A DNA stretch of 8,305 bases, taken from NCBI GenBank assembly GCA_964649195.1, contig CAZYPK010000193.1, positions 1 to 8,305 on the forward strand. Reading direction: 5' to 3'. Source of the DNA: JTS-RE9 sp964649195 (lineage in GTDB: Bacteria > Planctomycetota > Phycisphaerae > Phycisphaerales > Phycisphaeraceae). Each line of letters starts with the position of its first letter. The stretch's first letter is position 1. The position numbers and the translations under genes were made by a program. This document shows, in pieces, positions 1-5,477 of the stretch. The notes under the pieces were generated by a model, which did no database searches, was not told where the DNA came from, and saw nothing but the letters and a program-made list of their open reading frames with translations.

Positions 1-37
1 GGGAGCCTCGCCCTCCCGGCGGGAGCCTCGCCCTCCC
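1..37. repeat. 20-base tandem repeat cut by the window edge
   Basis: The 20-base unit gggagcctcgccctcccggc occupies 1-20, and its first 17 bases recur exactly at 21-37. Each copy starts with gggag and ends with ctccc, so each can form a 5-bp stem, and adjoining copies can pair through the gggag/ctccc ends. The array may continue to the left of the window. It is probably an intergenic repeat of REP type, but with under two units visible the family is not certain. Confidence 0.7.
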
Positions 38-81
38 ATATGCTTTTACCCTGGGGTCACACGATATTTCCAGGTCGCATC

Positions 82-113
82 TCCTGCTTTCATGATTTCC
101 TGATTTCGTGGTT
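82..113. repeat. Octamer array A (four units, pyrimidine-rich on plus)
   Basis: Four consecutive 8-base units read tcctgctt, tcatgatt, tcctgatt and tcgtggtt. The shared pattern is TCnTGnTT. Variation falls at positions 3 and 6 of the unit, so this is a degenerate tandem octamer array. Its complement (AAnCAnGA) matches the unit of the array at 189-220, so the two are inverted relative to each other. Confidence 0.7.
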
Positions 114-188
114 TTATATTGAAGCTGTTGGATGGATGCCAGAACAGGGTAGCCGCCGAGACAACAGATTGCAGGGGGGATCAAGGAA

Positions 189-220
189 AATCAGGAAAGC
201 ATGAAATCATGAAAACATGA
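189..220. repeat. Octamer array B (four units, purine-rich on plus)
   Basis: Four consecutive 8-base units read aatcagga, aagcatga, aatcatga and aaacatga, with consensus AAnCAnGA. This is the reverse complement of the unit pattern in the arrays on either side (82-113 and 243-282). Only 22 bases separate it from the pyrimidine array at 243, so the pair could fold back: caggaaagc at 192-200 pairs exactly with gctttcctg at 249-257. Confidence 0.75.
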
Positions 221-242
221 AATGTACTGTGGTCTGTCCCTG

Positions 243-282
243 TTTCCTGCTTTCCTGTTTTCCTGTTTTCCTGTTTTCTTGC
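243..282. repeat. Octamer array C (five TTTCCTGN-type units)
   Basis: Five consecutive units read tttcctgc, tttcctgt, tttcctgt, tttcctgt and tttcttgc. The first four are exact TTTCCTGY and the fifth has one change. A further pyrimidine stretch follows to about 290. The same unit recurs five times at 2712-2751 upstream of trkA. At both places a purine-oriented array lies just to the left, so the two loci share one architecture. The array lies 140 bases before the start of the membrane-protein gene. Confidence 0.85.
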
Positions 283-360
283 TTTTCTTCACTATCCCGA
301 AGGCTTACCCCCGGAAACAGACCTCGCCATCGGGTTTGGGGTTTTCTGCGGAGCATGTCT

Positions 361-388
361 CATGAATTCAGATCCATGAATTCAGATC
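361..388. repeat. Perfect 14-base tandem duplication
   Basis: The 14-mer catgaattcagatc occurs at 361-374 and again immediately at 375-388 with no mismatch. It ends 33 bases before the ATG of the membrane-protein gene, so it lies in that gene's probable untranslated leader. It could be a recent slippage duplication or a pair of binding half-sites. Nothing in the sequence decides between them. Confidence 0.75.
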
Positions 389-421
389 GGGACCGTTTCC
401 GCTGTCGCTACACTGTGCCGC

Positions 422-1219
422 ATGATTGCGACCATGTTACTGCTGCTGACGGCGGGCATCGGCCTGACGCAGGCGATCAGTGATCCGTTTGCGGTGACGC
501 TGCGCTGGCTGAGGCTGGGCGGGGTGATTGCGGTGACGCTGCTGGTGGTGGCCGTCGCGGCGGTGGTCAGGAGCGATGGCTGGTCGCAGAGCGGGGCGAT
601 CGCCGGGGTGGTTGCGCCTGCCGTGGCGTTCCTGGTGCAGCTCATGGCGGTGCAACTGGGGTACCGGCGGCGGCAGCGCATCGCGGCGGGGCTGGGCTTT
701 GTGCTGGCGACGATCTCCGCCTCCGTTTCCGCGGCCTACATTCTCTCCCATCACACCCCCGAATCCGCCGAGACGCCCCTCTCCATCGCCACCTGGATTT
801 CCCTCACCGCCACCGTCGCCATCTCCGGCGGCCTGCTGGGCGGGTTCCTCATGACCATGCTCCTGGGCCACGCCTACCTCACCGCAGGCAACGAGATGAC
901 CCAGGCCCCGTTCCGCAGGCTCGTGCTCATGCTGGCGGCGCTGCTGCTGCTGCGGGCGATCTTCAGCGCGATCTTCGGCATCGCGCCCTGGCTGGGCGCG
1001 GAGAAGACGGGCAGCCAGCTCTGGCTGATGATGATGATCGTCGCGCGGTATGCCGTGGGGCTGCTCGTCACCGCCATCTTCACCTGGATGACCTACGACT
1101 GCGTCCGGCGCAGGGCCAACCAGTCGGCGACGGGCATCCTGTACGTGGCCGGCGTGCTGATCATCATCGGCGAGTGGTCGGCGTTGTCGCTGCTGGATTC
1201 GACGGGGCTGTTGTTCTGA
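422..1219 (+). CDS. Uncharacterised eight-helix inner-membrane protein
   Basis: This is a 265-residue, strongly hydrophobic protein with about eight predicted membrane helices, at roughly residues 1-19, 32-50, 57-80, 87-108, 124-152, 166-190, 199-225 and 236-258. Loops are short; YRRRQR at 81-86 and CVRRRANQ at 227-234 are basic and would face the cytoplasm. GHAYL (149-153) at the end of helix five, followed by the basic patch FRRL (164-167), is the only motif that stands out, and its His could be functional. No catalytic or transporter signature is recognised, and at 265 residues it is too short for the TrkH partner of the TrkA encoded downstream. The start is the first ATG after an in-frame stop at 377-379; a second ATG lies at 434. 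No clear Shine-Dalgarno sequence precedes either. The gene ends 101 bases before purD. Confidence 0.75.
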   Translation: MIATMLLLLTAGIGLTQAISDPFAVTLRWLRLGGVIAVTLLVVAVAAVVRSDGWSQSGAIAGVVAPAVAFLVQLMAVQLGYRRRQRIAAGLGFVLATISASVSAAYILSHHTPESAETPLSIATWISLTATVAISGGLLGGFLMTMLLGHAYLTAGNEMTQAPFRRLVLMLAALLLLRAIFSAIFGIAPWLGAEKTGSQLWLMMMIVARYAVGLLVTAIFTWMTYDCVRRRANQSATGILYVAGVLIIIGEWSALSLLDSTGLLF

Positions 1220-1235
1220 AACCTCGGTTCACTTT

Positions 1236-1259
1236 CGTTCGCCAAGGCGAACGGCTAAA
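1236..1259 (+). repeat. REP-like palindrome with GCTAAA tail, copy 1
   Basis: CGTTCGCCAAGGCGAACG (1236-1253) is an 8-bp perfect stem around an AA centre, followed by gctaaa (1254-1259). The whole 24-base unit recurs without mismatch, in opposite orientation, at 8280-8303. The asymmetric tail gives the palindrome a direction, as REP elements have. This copy begins 17 bases after the stop of the membrane-protein gene and ends 62 bases before purD. It could act as a transcript-end hairpin, although no T-run follows. Confidence 0.8.
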
Positions 1260-1320
1260 GGGCGGATGTTTCGCCCCGCGCGTTTTCACCTCTTCCGTGC
1301 ATCTCCTATCATGCCGCCCC

Positions 1321-2631
1321 ATGACAAAATCCATGAACATCCTCGTCATCGGCTCCGGCGGACGCGAGCACGCCCTGGGCTGGAAGCTCAAGCAATCCAG
1401 GCGGTGCGGCAAACTTTTCTTCGCCCCCGGCAATGCGGGCACGGCAACGCTGGGTGAAAATGTGGACCTCGCTTATGAGCCGGTCAACACCAAGCACGCC
1501 GACGCCATCGATTATTTCTGCCGGCAGAACGGCGTCGAGCTGATCGTCATCGGCCCTGAAGATCCGCTGTGCGGCGGCATGGCGGACCGGCTGGCCAGGC
1601 CGGGGCGTCATGTCTTTGGCCCCGTGGCGGCGGGCGCCCGGCTCGAAGGGGACAAGGCCTACGCCAAGCAGATCATGCGGGCCGCCTCTGTGCCTACTGC
1701 CGAGGCCCGCGCCTTCGGCGATGCCGAGGCGGCGCTGACTTATGTCATGAACCGTGAAACCCCCGTCGTCGTCAAGGCGGCGGGGCTGGCCAAGGGCAAG
1801 GGCGTCACCGTGTGCGACAACCGCGAGCAGGCCGCCGACGCGGTGAAGCAGATGATGGTGAAGAAGGTCTTCGGCGATGCGGGCGACACCATCGTCGTCG
1901 AAGAGCGGCTCGTGGGGCAGGAGGTTTCCGTCCTCGCCCTGATCGATGGCAGGAACATCTTCGTGCTCGATCCCTGCCAGGACCACAAGCAGGTGGGCGA
2001 AGGCGACAAAGGGGCCAACACCGGCGGCATGGGCGCCTACTGCCCGACGCCGCTGATCAGCGACAAGGTCATGTCCGCCATCGAGCGCGAAGTGCTTGTG
2101 CCCATGCTCGATGCGATGCGCCGCGACGGCATCACCTACCAGGGGGTGCTCTACGCCGGCCTCATGCTCACCGCCGGCGGACCCAAGGTGCTGGAGTTCA
2201 ACACGCGGTTCGGCGATCCCGAAACGCAGCCGCTGATGATGCGGCTCAAGGGCGACCTCGTCGAAATCATGCTCGCCACCTGCACCGGCAAACTCGACGA
2301 CGCATCGATCGACTGGGATCCGCGCTGCTGCTGCTGCGTGGTCATGGCATCAGGCGGCTACCCCGGCGACTACGCCAAGGGCAAGATCATCACCGGCATC
2401 GAACGCGCCGAGGAGGACCCCGATGTGAAGGTCTTCCACGCGGGCACCGGCCGCAACCGCGAGAAGGATGTGGTCACCGCCGGCGGACGGGTGCTCAACG
2501 TCTGCGCCCTGGGCAAGGACCTGGCCGAGGCACAGAAGAAAGCGAACGCGGCATGTGACAAGATACACTTTGAAGGCGGTTTTTTTCGCCGCGATATCGG
2601 ATACCGCGTGATGGGCGGAAGAAAAGCATGA
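1321..2631 (+). CDS. purD: Phosphoribosylamine-glycine ligase (GAR synthetase)
   Basis: Cytoplasmic enzyme of de novo purine synthesis. It joins glycine to 5-phosphoribosylamine with ATP to give glycinamide ribonucleotide. From this ATG the protein is 436 residues, the normal length. Family motifs appear in order: GSGGREHAL near the N-terminus; GPEDPL; LEGDKAYAKQIM; the ATP-grasp stretch VVKAAGLAKGKGV; EERLVGQEVSVLAL; the glycine-rich GEGDKGANTGGMGAY; VLEFNTRFGDPETQPLM with metal- and nucleotide-binding acids; then ASGGYPGDY and HAGTGRN in the C-terminal domain. A second ATG at 1333 (MNILVIGSGG) fits the family N-terminus as well or better and would give 432 residues; neither has an obvious ribosome site. 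The in-frame extension back to 1174 overlaps the upstream gene and the palindrome and is rejected. Oddity: four consecutive Cys (336-339) precede VVMASGGYPG. No other purine gene is adjacent. Confidence 0.97.
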   Translation: MTKSMNILVIGSGGREHALGWKLKQSRRCGKLFFAPGNAGTATLGENVDLAYEPVNTKHADAIDYFCRQNGVELIVIGPEDPLCGGMADRLARPGRHVFGPVAAGARLEGDKAYAKQIMRAASVPTAEARAFGDAEAALTYVMNRETPVVVKAAGLAKGKGVTVCDNREQAADAVKQMMVKKVFGDAGDTIVVEERLVGQEVSVLALIDGRNIFVLDPCQDHKQVGEGDKGANTGGMGAYCPTPLISDKVMSAIEREVLVPMLDAMRRDGITYQGVLYAGLMLTAGGPKVLEFNTRFGDPETQPLMMRLKGDLVEIMLATCTGKLDDASIDWDPRCCCCVVMASGGYPGDYAKGKIITGIERAEEDPDVKVFHAGTGRNREKDVVTAGGRVLNVCALGKDLAEAQKKANAACDKIHFEGGFFRRDIGYRVMGGRKA

Positions 2632-2655
2632 GATCAAGAAAGCAGGAAAGCAGGA
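2632..2655. repeat. Octamer array D-left (purine-rich arm)
   Basis: Units gatcaaga, aagcagga and aagcagga begin at 2632, directly after the purD stop codon. The last two are perfect copies of the octamer aagcagga. The arm is the reverse complement of the pyrimidine array at 2712-2751. Together they form a 22-bp perfect inverted repeat, annotated separately. Confidence 0.75.
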
Positions 2656-2731
2656 AATGAAAACCAACGGCATCGTGTCATGCCGCCCGATTTCCTGCCT
2701 CCTGTCTCCCATTTCCTGCTTTCCTGCTTTC
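2638..2731. repeat. 22-bp perfect inverted repeat between purD and trkA
   Basis: Bases 2638-2659 are the exact reverse complement of 2710-2731, with a 50-base loop. The arms consist of octamer units: purine-rich on the left, pyrimidine-rich on the right. Within the loop, cggcat (2668-2673) and atgccg (2680-2685) form a further 6-bp stem. If transcribed, this would be a strong extended hairpin between the purD stop and the trkA ribosome site. It could stop read-through from purD or protect an mRNA end. No T-run marks it as a classical intrinsic terminator. Confidence 0.85.
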
Positions 2732-2751
2732 CTGTTTTCCTGCTTTCCTGA
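2712..2751. repeat. Octamer array D-right (five exact TTTCCTGN units)
   Basis: Five back-to-back units read tttcctgc, tttcctgc, tttcctgt, tttcctgc and tttcctga. Seven of eight positions are invariant and only the last varies. An isolated further unit lies at 2691-2698. The array ends 30 bases before the trkA ATG, so it probably lies in the trkA leader. It is the same unit, copy number and orientation as the array at 243-282, likewise upstream of a plus-strand gene. Confidence 0.9.
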
Positions 2752-2770
2752 TGTTCCTCCGCCTCTCCCT

Positions 2771-2774
2771 AGGA
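2771..2774 (+). promoter_or_regulatory. Ribosome binding site of trkA
   Basis: AGGA followed by seven bases and the ATG at 2782. It is one of only two clear Shine-Dalgarno sequences in the window and fixes the trkA start, which also matches the expected Rossmann-fold N-terminus. Confidence 0.65.
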
Positions 2775-2781
2775 TTCCCCC

Positions 2782-4125
2782 ATGAACATCGTCATCTGCG
2801 GCGCCGGTGAGGTTGGCAGGCACGCCGCCGAGGTGCTCGGCGGGGCGGGGCATCATGTCACCATCATCGATCAGTCGCAGGCCAGGCTCGCCGTCCTCGA
2901 AGAGGTGATGGATGTCCGCAATCTGCACGGCAACGCCACCCACGCCGGCACGCTTCTGGAAGCAGGCTGCGCCGATGCCCACCTCTTCATCGCCGCCACC
3001 AACATCGATGAAGTCAACCTTCTCTCGGCCTCCATCGCCAGCGGCCTGGGCGCCGAGCGCACCATCGCCCGCGTGCATCACGGGGCCTACATGGAGATGG
3101 GCGACCTGAATTACGCCCGTCACCTGGGCATCGACCACCTGGTCTGCCCCGAACAGACCACCGCCGTCGCCATCGCCCAGTCGCTGCGAAGCCCCGGCGC
3201 GGTGGCGGTGGAAAGCTTCGCCAGAGGCCGCATCGAGTTGCAGCAGGTGGTGGTCTCGGCGGATTCGCCCACCGTCGGCAAACAGCTCATGCACATCCGC
3301 ATGCCGGCCTCCACCCGGCTGGCGATGATCGACCGCGACGATCAACCCTTCGTCCCCGACGGCCACACCGCCATCCATGCCGGGGACATCGTCACGCTCA
3401 TCGGCGATGTCGCGGGCACCGACAAGGCGCGGCAGATGTTTCACACCAGCGATGACAAACGCAAACGCATCATGATCGTCGGCGGCACCTCGATGGCCGT
3501 CTGGCTTTGCAGGGCGCTCAACAGCAAGGCGTTCTCCGTGCGGCTCATCGAAGCCGACCAGAAGCGGGCCGAGGAACTGGCCGGCAAGCTCGAATGGGTC
3601 ACCGTGCTGCGCGGCGACCCGACCGGCGAAGACGTTTACGACGATGAACGCCTCGACCAGTGCGACGCCTTCATCACCCTCACCGATGATGATGAAAGCA
3701 ACATCCTGCTCGCCGCCCGCGCCAAGAGCGAAGGCGTGAAGCTCGTCATCGCCGTGCAGCAGCGATCGACCTATCTTCATCTGCTCTCGCACGTGGGCGT
3801 CGATCGCGCCTTCAGCCCGCGCGCCACCGCCGTCGTGCAGATTCTTTCCTTGCTCGAATCCGGCCCGTTCCGCAGGCTCACCACCCTCTCCAAGGGTGTG
3901 GCGGAGGTTTTCGAGATACGCATCCCCCATCAGGCCAACGGCGTCACCGGCAGGCCGCTCAAGGATGTCAAGTTCCTCGCCGGCGGCATGATCGCCGCCA
4001 TCGGACGCGATGAAAATGTCTTCGTCCCCGGCGGCGCCGACACCGTCAACGCCGGCGACACCGTCATCGTCATCGCACCCGACGGGGCGGAGAAGGAACT
4101 GCGGAAGGTGTTCGGCGTGAAGTGA
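2782..4125 (+). CDS. trkA: TrkA-type potassium uptake regulatory subunit (two RCK units)
   Basis: Peripheral, cytoplasmic NAD(H)/nucleotide-binding subunit that gates TrkH/TrkG-type potassium transporters. At 447 residues it is close to the roughly 458 of E. coli TrkA. It has the same duplicated layout: RCK_N (about 1-120), RCK_C (about 140-220), RCK_N (about 229-350) and RCK_C (about 365-447). The first Rossmann site is intact: GAGEVG at 7-12 and an acidic residue, Asp30, at the end of the second strand (TIIDQ). AATNIDEVN and the following helix match the usual 'D..N' region. In the second unit the glycine-rich loop reads GGTSMA (234-239) instead of GxGxxG, while TLTDDDESNILLA is well kept, so the second nucleotide site may be altered or lost. 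No trkH-like transporter is in the window, so the partner must lie elsewhere. It is preceded by a good ribosome site and by the octamer inverted repeat. Confidence 0.93.
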   Translation: MNIVICGAGEVGRHAAEVLGGAGHHVTIIDQSQARLAVLEEVMDVRNLHGNATHAGTLLEAGCADAHLFIAATNIDEVNLLSASIASGLGAERTIARVHHGAYMEMGDLNYARHLGIDHLVCPEQTTAVAIAQSLRSPGAVAVESFARGRIELQQVVVSADSPTVGKQLMHIRMPASTRLAMIDRDDQPFVPDGHTAIHAGDIVTLIGDVAGTDKARQMFHTSDDKRKRIMIVGGTSMAVWLCRALNSKAFSVRLIEADQKRAEELAGKLEWVTVLRGDPTGEDVYDDERLDQCDAFITLTDDDESNILLAARAKSEGVKLVIAVQQRSTYLHLLSHVGVDRAFSPRATAVVQILSLLESGPFRRLTTLSKGVAEVFEIRIPHQANGVTGRPLKDVKFLAGGMIAAIGRDENVFVPGGADTVNAGDTVIVIAPDGAEKELRKVFGVK

Positions 4126-4150
4126 AAACAAGGCGGAAAGGCAAAGGGAA

Positions 4151-4206
4151 CTCCCGATGAACCCCGCGTCCAAGCCGCGTGCGGCGTAGCAACGTACATC
4201 GGGGGG
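4151..4206 (+). other. Possible stem-loop after trkA
   Basis: cccgatg (4153-4159) can pair with catcggg (4198-4204), extended by one G-U and one C-G pair. A small inner hairpin, gccgc/gcggc, lies at 4174-4185. It begins 25 bases after the trkA stop and might be a transcript-end structure. It has no following T-run, and stems of this size arise easily in GC-rich DNA, so support is weak. Confidence 0.3.
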
Positions 4207-4220
4207 TTATTCAGATGTGC

Positions 4221-4241
4221 TTCGGATTTTGAATTTTCTCA
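4221..4241 (+). repeat. Degenerate heptamer array before the TPR lipoprotein gene
   Basis: Three 7-base units, ttcggat, tttgaat and tttctca, resemble, on this strand, the complement of the heptamer array at 7565-7606 (…GATTTCGGATTT…). The array ends 10 bases before the ATG at 4252. It is therefore in the position of the ribosome-binding region, where no Shine-Dalgarno sequence is visible. Similarity is partial and the call is tentative. Confidence 0.4.
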
Positions 4242-4251
4242 CCGGTATCCC

Positions 4252-5286
4252 ATGACTTCTCGCCTCCTCATCCCGCTTCTCGTCCTGTTCCTTTCCGCCT
4301 GCGACACCACCCCGCCCGCTCCCGCCCCGCTGGAGCCGCAGCTTGCCGCCGTCGTGCCGGTGCGCCAGTTCACCGCCGCCCAGGCGATGACGGTGGAGTT
4401 CGAGCTGCTCACCAGCCCCGGCGACATCCAGTCGCGCGTCGATCTGCTCTGGCATTACCGCGGTCAGTTCGGCGACGCCGCCGCCGAGCGCGATGCGAAC
4501 AAGCATGTGCTCTGGCTCATCGAGCATCAGCCCCGCGCCGCGGTGCTGGCCACGCCCATCGCCGAGATTCCCGCGCTGCCCGATCGCACCGCTTTCAATG
4601 AGGCGTCGGCCCTGTGGGACAGGCAGGTCGCCGAGCGCGGCAAGGATGCGATCATCCTCGGCAACGCGGGCGTGTTTTACGCACCCGCCGAACCGGACAA
4701 GGCGGCGCCGCTGCTGGAAAAGGCCGTCGCCTGGGATCCGCAGTCGCCGGTCTGGATCGCGCACCTGGCCAGGGCTTATCACGCGCTGGCGCTGGCCTCG
4801 CCCGCGGACCCGGAGCATCGCCATGCACGCCGGTCGGTGCAGGCGTTCGAGCAGGCGATCATCAAGGCCAAAAGCCCGCGCGAGAAGGCGAACCTGACGA
4901 TTCATCTGAGCGTCGTCGCCATCGATGGTGTCGATCTGCCCAAGGCTCAACGGGCGGCCCATGACCTGATCAACCTTTCGCCGCAGCTTACCGATGCCTC
5001 CGACAAGGCCGTCGCCTTGCACGCGGCGAACATCGCCCTGGGGCGGGTGGAGCTGATCAATGGCCGCGACAGCGCCGCCGTGGAAAAGCTCCGCGAAGCG
5101 GCGGCGGCGATCAAAGGGCAGGATGTCTTTTATTCGCAGCTCGACATGAGCCTGGCGCGCGGCCTGTTCGACAAGGGGCACAAGTTGCCGGTGCTGGAGT
5201 ATCTGGATGTGGTGCACCATATCACCAGGTCATCGGAGGTCAGCGACTGGATCGGGGAAATCAAGGCGTCGATGCTGCACAGGTGA
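4252..5286 (+). CDS. Exported lipoprotein with TPR-like helical repeats
   Basis: This 344-residue protein begins with a short basic n-region, a hydrophobic core and a lipobox, LSAC (14-17). It should be exported, lipidated on Cys17 and membrane-anchored. A Pro/Ala-rich linker (about 20-30) follows. The rest is helical; the segment around 138-175 (KDAIILGNAGVFY, then KAAPLLEKAVAWDPQSPVWIAHLARAYHAL) has the alternating small and aromatic residues of tetratricopeptide repeats. The region about 190-290 carries further helix pairs of the same kind. Such repeats bind protein partners, and no enzymatic motif is seen. Asp18 occupies the +2 position, which in E. coli retains lipoproteins in the inner membrane; whether that rule holds here is unknown. 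The start is set by the signal peptide, with no clear ribosome site. The partner and pathway are unknown. Confidence 0.85.
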   Translation: MTSRLLIPLLVLFLSACDTTPPAPAPLEPQLAAVVPVRQFTAAQAMTVEFELLTSPGDIQSRVDLLWHYRGQFGDAAAERDANKHVLWLIEHQPRAAVLATPIAEIPALPDRTAFNEASALWDRQVAERGKDAIILGNAGVFYAPAEPDKAAPLLEKAVAWDPQSPVWIAHLARAYHALALASPADPEHRHARRSVQAFEQAIIKAKSPREKANLTIHLSVVAIDGVDLPKAQRAAHDLINLSPQLTDASDKAVALHAANIALGRVELINGRDSAAVEKLREAAAAIKGQDVFYSQLDMSLARGLFDKGHKLPVLEYLDVVHHITRSSEVSDWIGEIKASMLHR

Positions 5287-5329
5287 AAAGGGGTGTGCTC
5301 ACCTCTTGTGGCAAGATATGATTTCGGCG

Positions 5330-5413
5330 GGGTGGCTGGGGCTGAGGCTTTGCGAAGCCCCGGCTCCCCCGGCTCCCCTTGCCGGGGCTTCGCGGACTCA
5401 GCCCCAGCCACCC
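5330..5413. repeat. 84-base long stem-loop before the NIPSNAP gene
   Basis: The outer arms 5330-5346 and 5397-5413 pair perfectly over 17 bp. After a small asymmetric internal loop (5 bases against 3), inner arms 5352-5364 and 5381-5393 pair perfectly over 13 bp, leaving a 16-base loop. Within the top, ccccggctc occurs twice in tandem (5358-5366 and 5367-5375), a nonamer akin to those in the array at 6782-6844. It starts 43 bases after the lipoprotein gene stop and ends 64 bases before the NIPSNAP ATG. It could be a bidirectional transcript barrier or a mobile palindromic element. The T-rich stretch about 5448-5459 is rather far for a terminator. Confidence 0.85.
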
Positions 5414-5467
5414 GTCGCCGGGGGGGTTGCCGCCAAACGGGTTCATCTGTTTTTGTTTTCATTCTTC

Positions 5468-5472
5468 AGGAG
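5468..5472 (+). promoter_or_regulatory. Ribosome binding site of the NIPSNAP lipoprotein gene
   Basis: AGGAG lies five bases before the ATG at 5478. It chooses this start over the longer open frame beginning at 5379, which would translate part of the stem-loop and bury the signal peptide. Confidence 0.75.
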
Positions 5473-5477
5473 TTTTC

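Larger units (their letters stand above)
1..421. other. Repeat-rich non-coding leader region
   Basis: I see no convincing gene in these 421 bases. The region holds a 20-base tandem repeat at the left edge, three octamer arrays (82-113, 189-220, 243-282) and a 14-base tandem duplication (361-388). An open frame at 217-483 is mostly the translated octamer array, rich in Phe, Leu, Ser and Cys, and is not believable as a protein. The AT-rich, pyrimidine/purine-skewed arrays contrast with the GC-rich coding sequence around them. Any promoter for the membrane-protein gene at 422 must lie here, but no clear -35/-10 pair can be defended. Confidence 0.7.

Noticed and set aside
1..282. A CRISPR-like array from the repeats at the left edge
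   Set aside because: The units are tandem 8- and 20-base repeats with no unique spacers of regular length and no cas genes.
217..483. An 88-codon plus-strand frame rich in Phe, Cys and Ser
   Set aside because: Its N-terminal half is the translated octamer array and the rest has no family features. It also overlaps the start of the membrane-protein gene in another frame.
1174..1320. A 49-residue N-terminal extension of PurD
   Set aside because: It overlaps the upstream gene and translates the palindrome. The conserved family N-terminus starts at the ATG at 1321 or 1333.
1309..1986. A 225-codon minus-strand frame antisense to purD
   Set aside because: The plus strand encodes unmistakable PurD motifs across the same bases.
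2350..4173. A 607-codon open frame on the minus strand covering all of trkA and the gap before it
   Set aside because: It lies antisense to a clear two-unit TrkA gene and the end of purD. It is low in family-like motifs and reads straight through the octamer arrays. It is explained by codon bias in GC-rich DNA.
5317..5322. TATGAT as a -10 box for the NIPSNAP gene
   Set aside because: No acceptable -35 hexamer lies at a 16-18 base spacing, and the sigma-factor preferences of this organism are unknown.
5379..5477. A 33-residue N-terminal extension of the NIPSNAP lipoprotein
   Set aside because: It would translate part of the stem-loop and bury the signal peptide. AGGAG and the lipobox fix the start at 5478.
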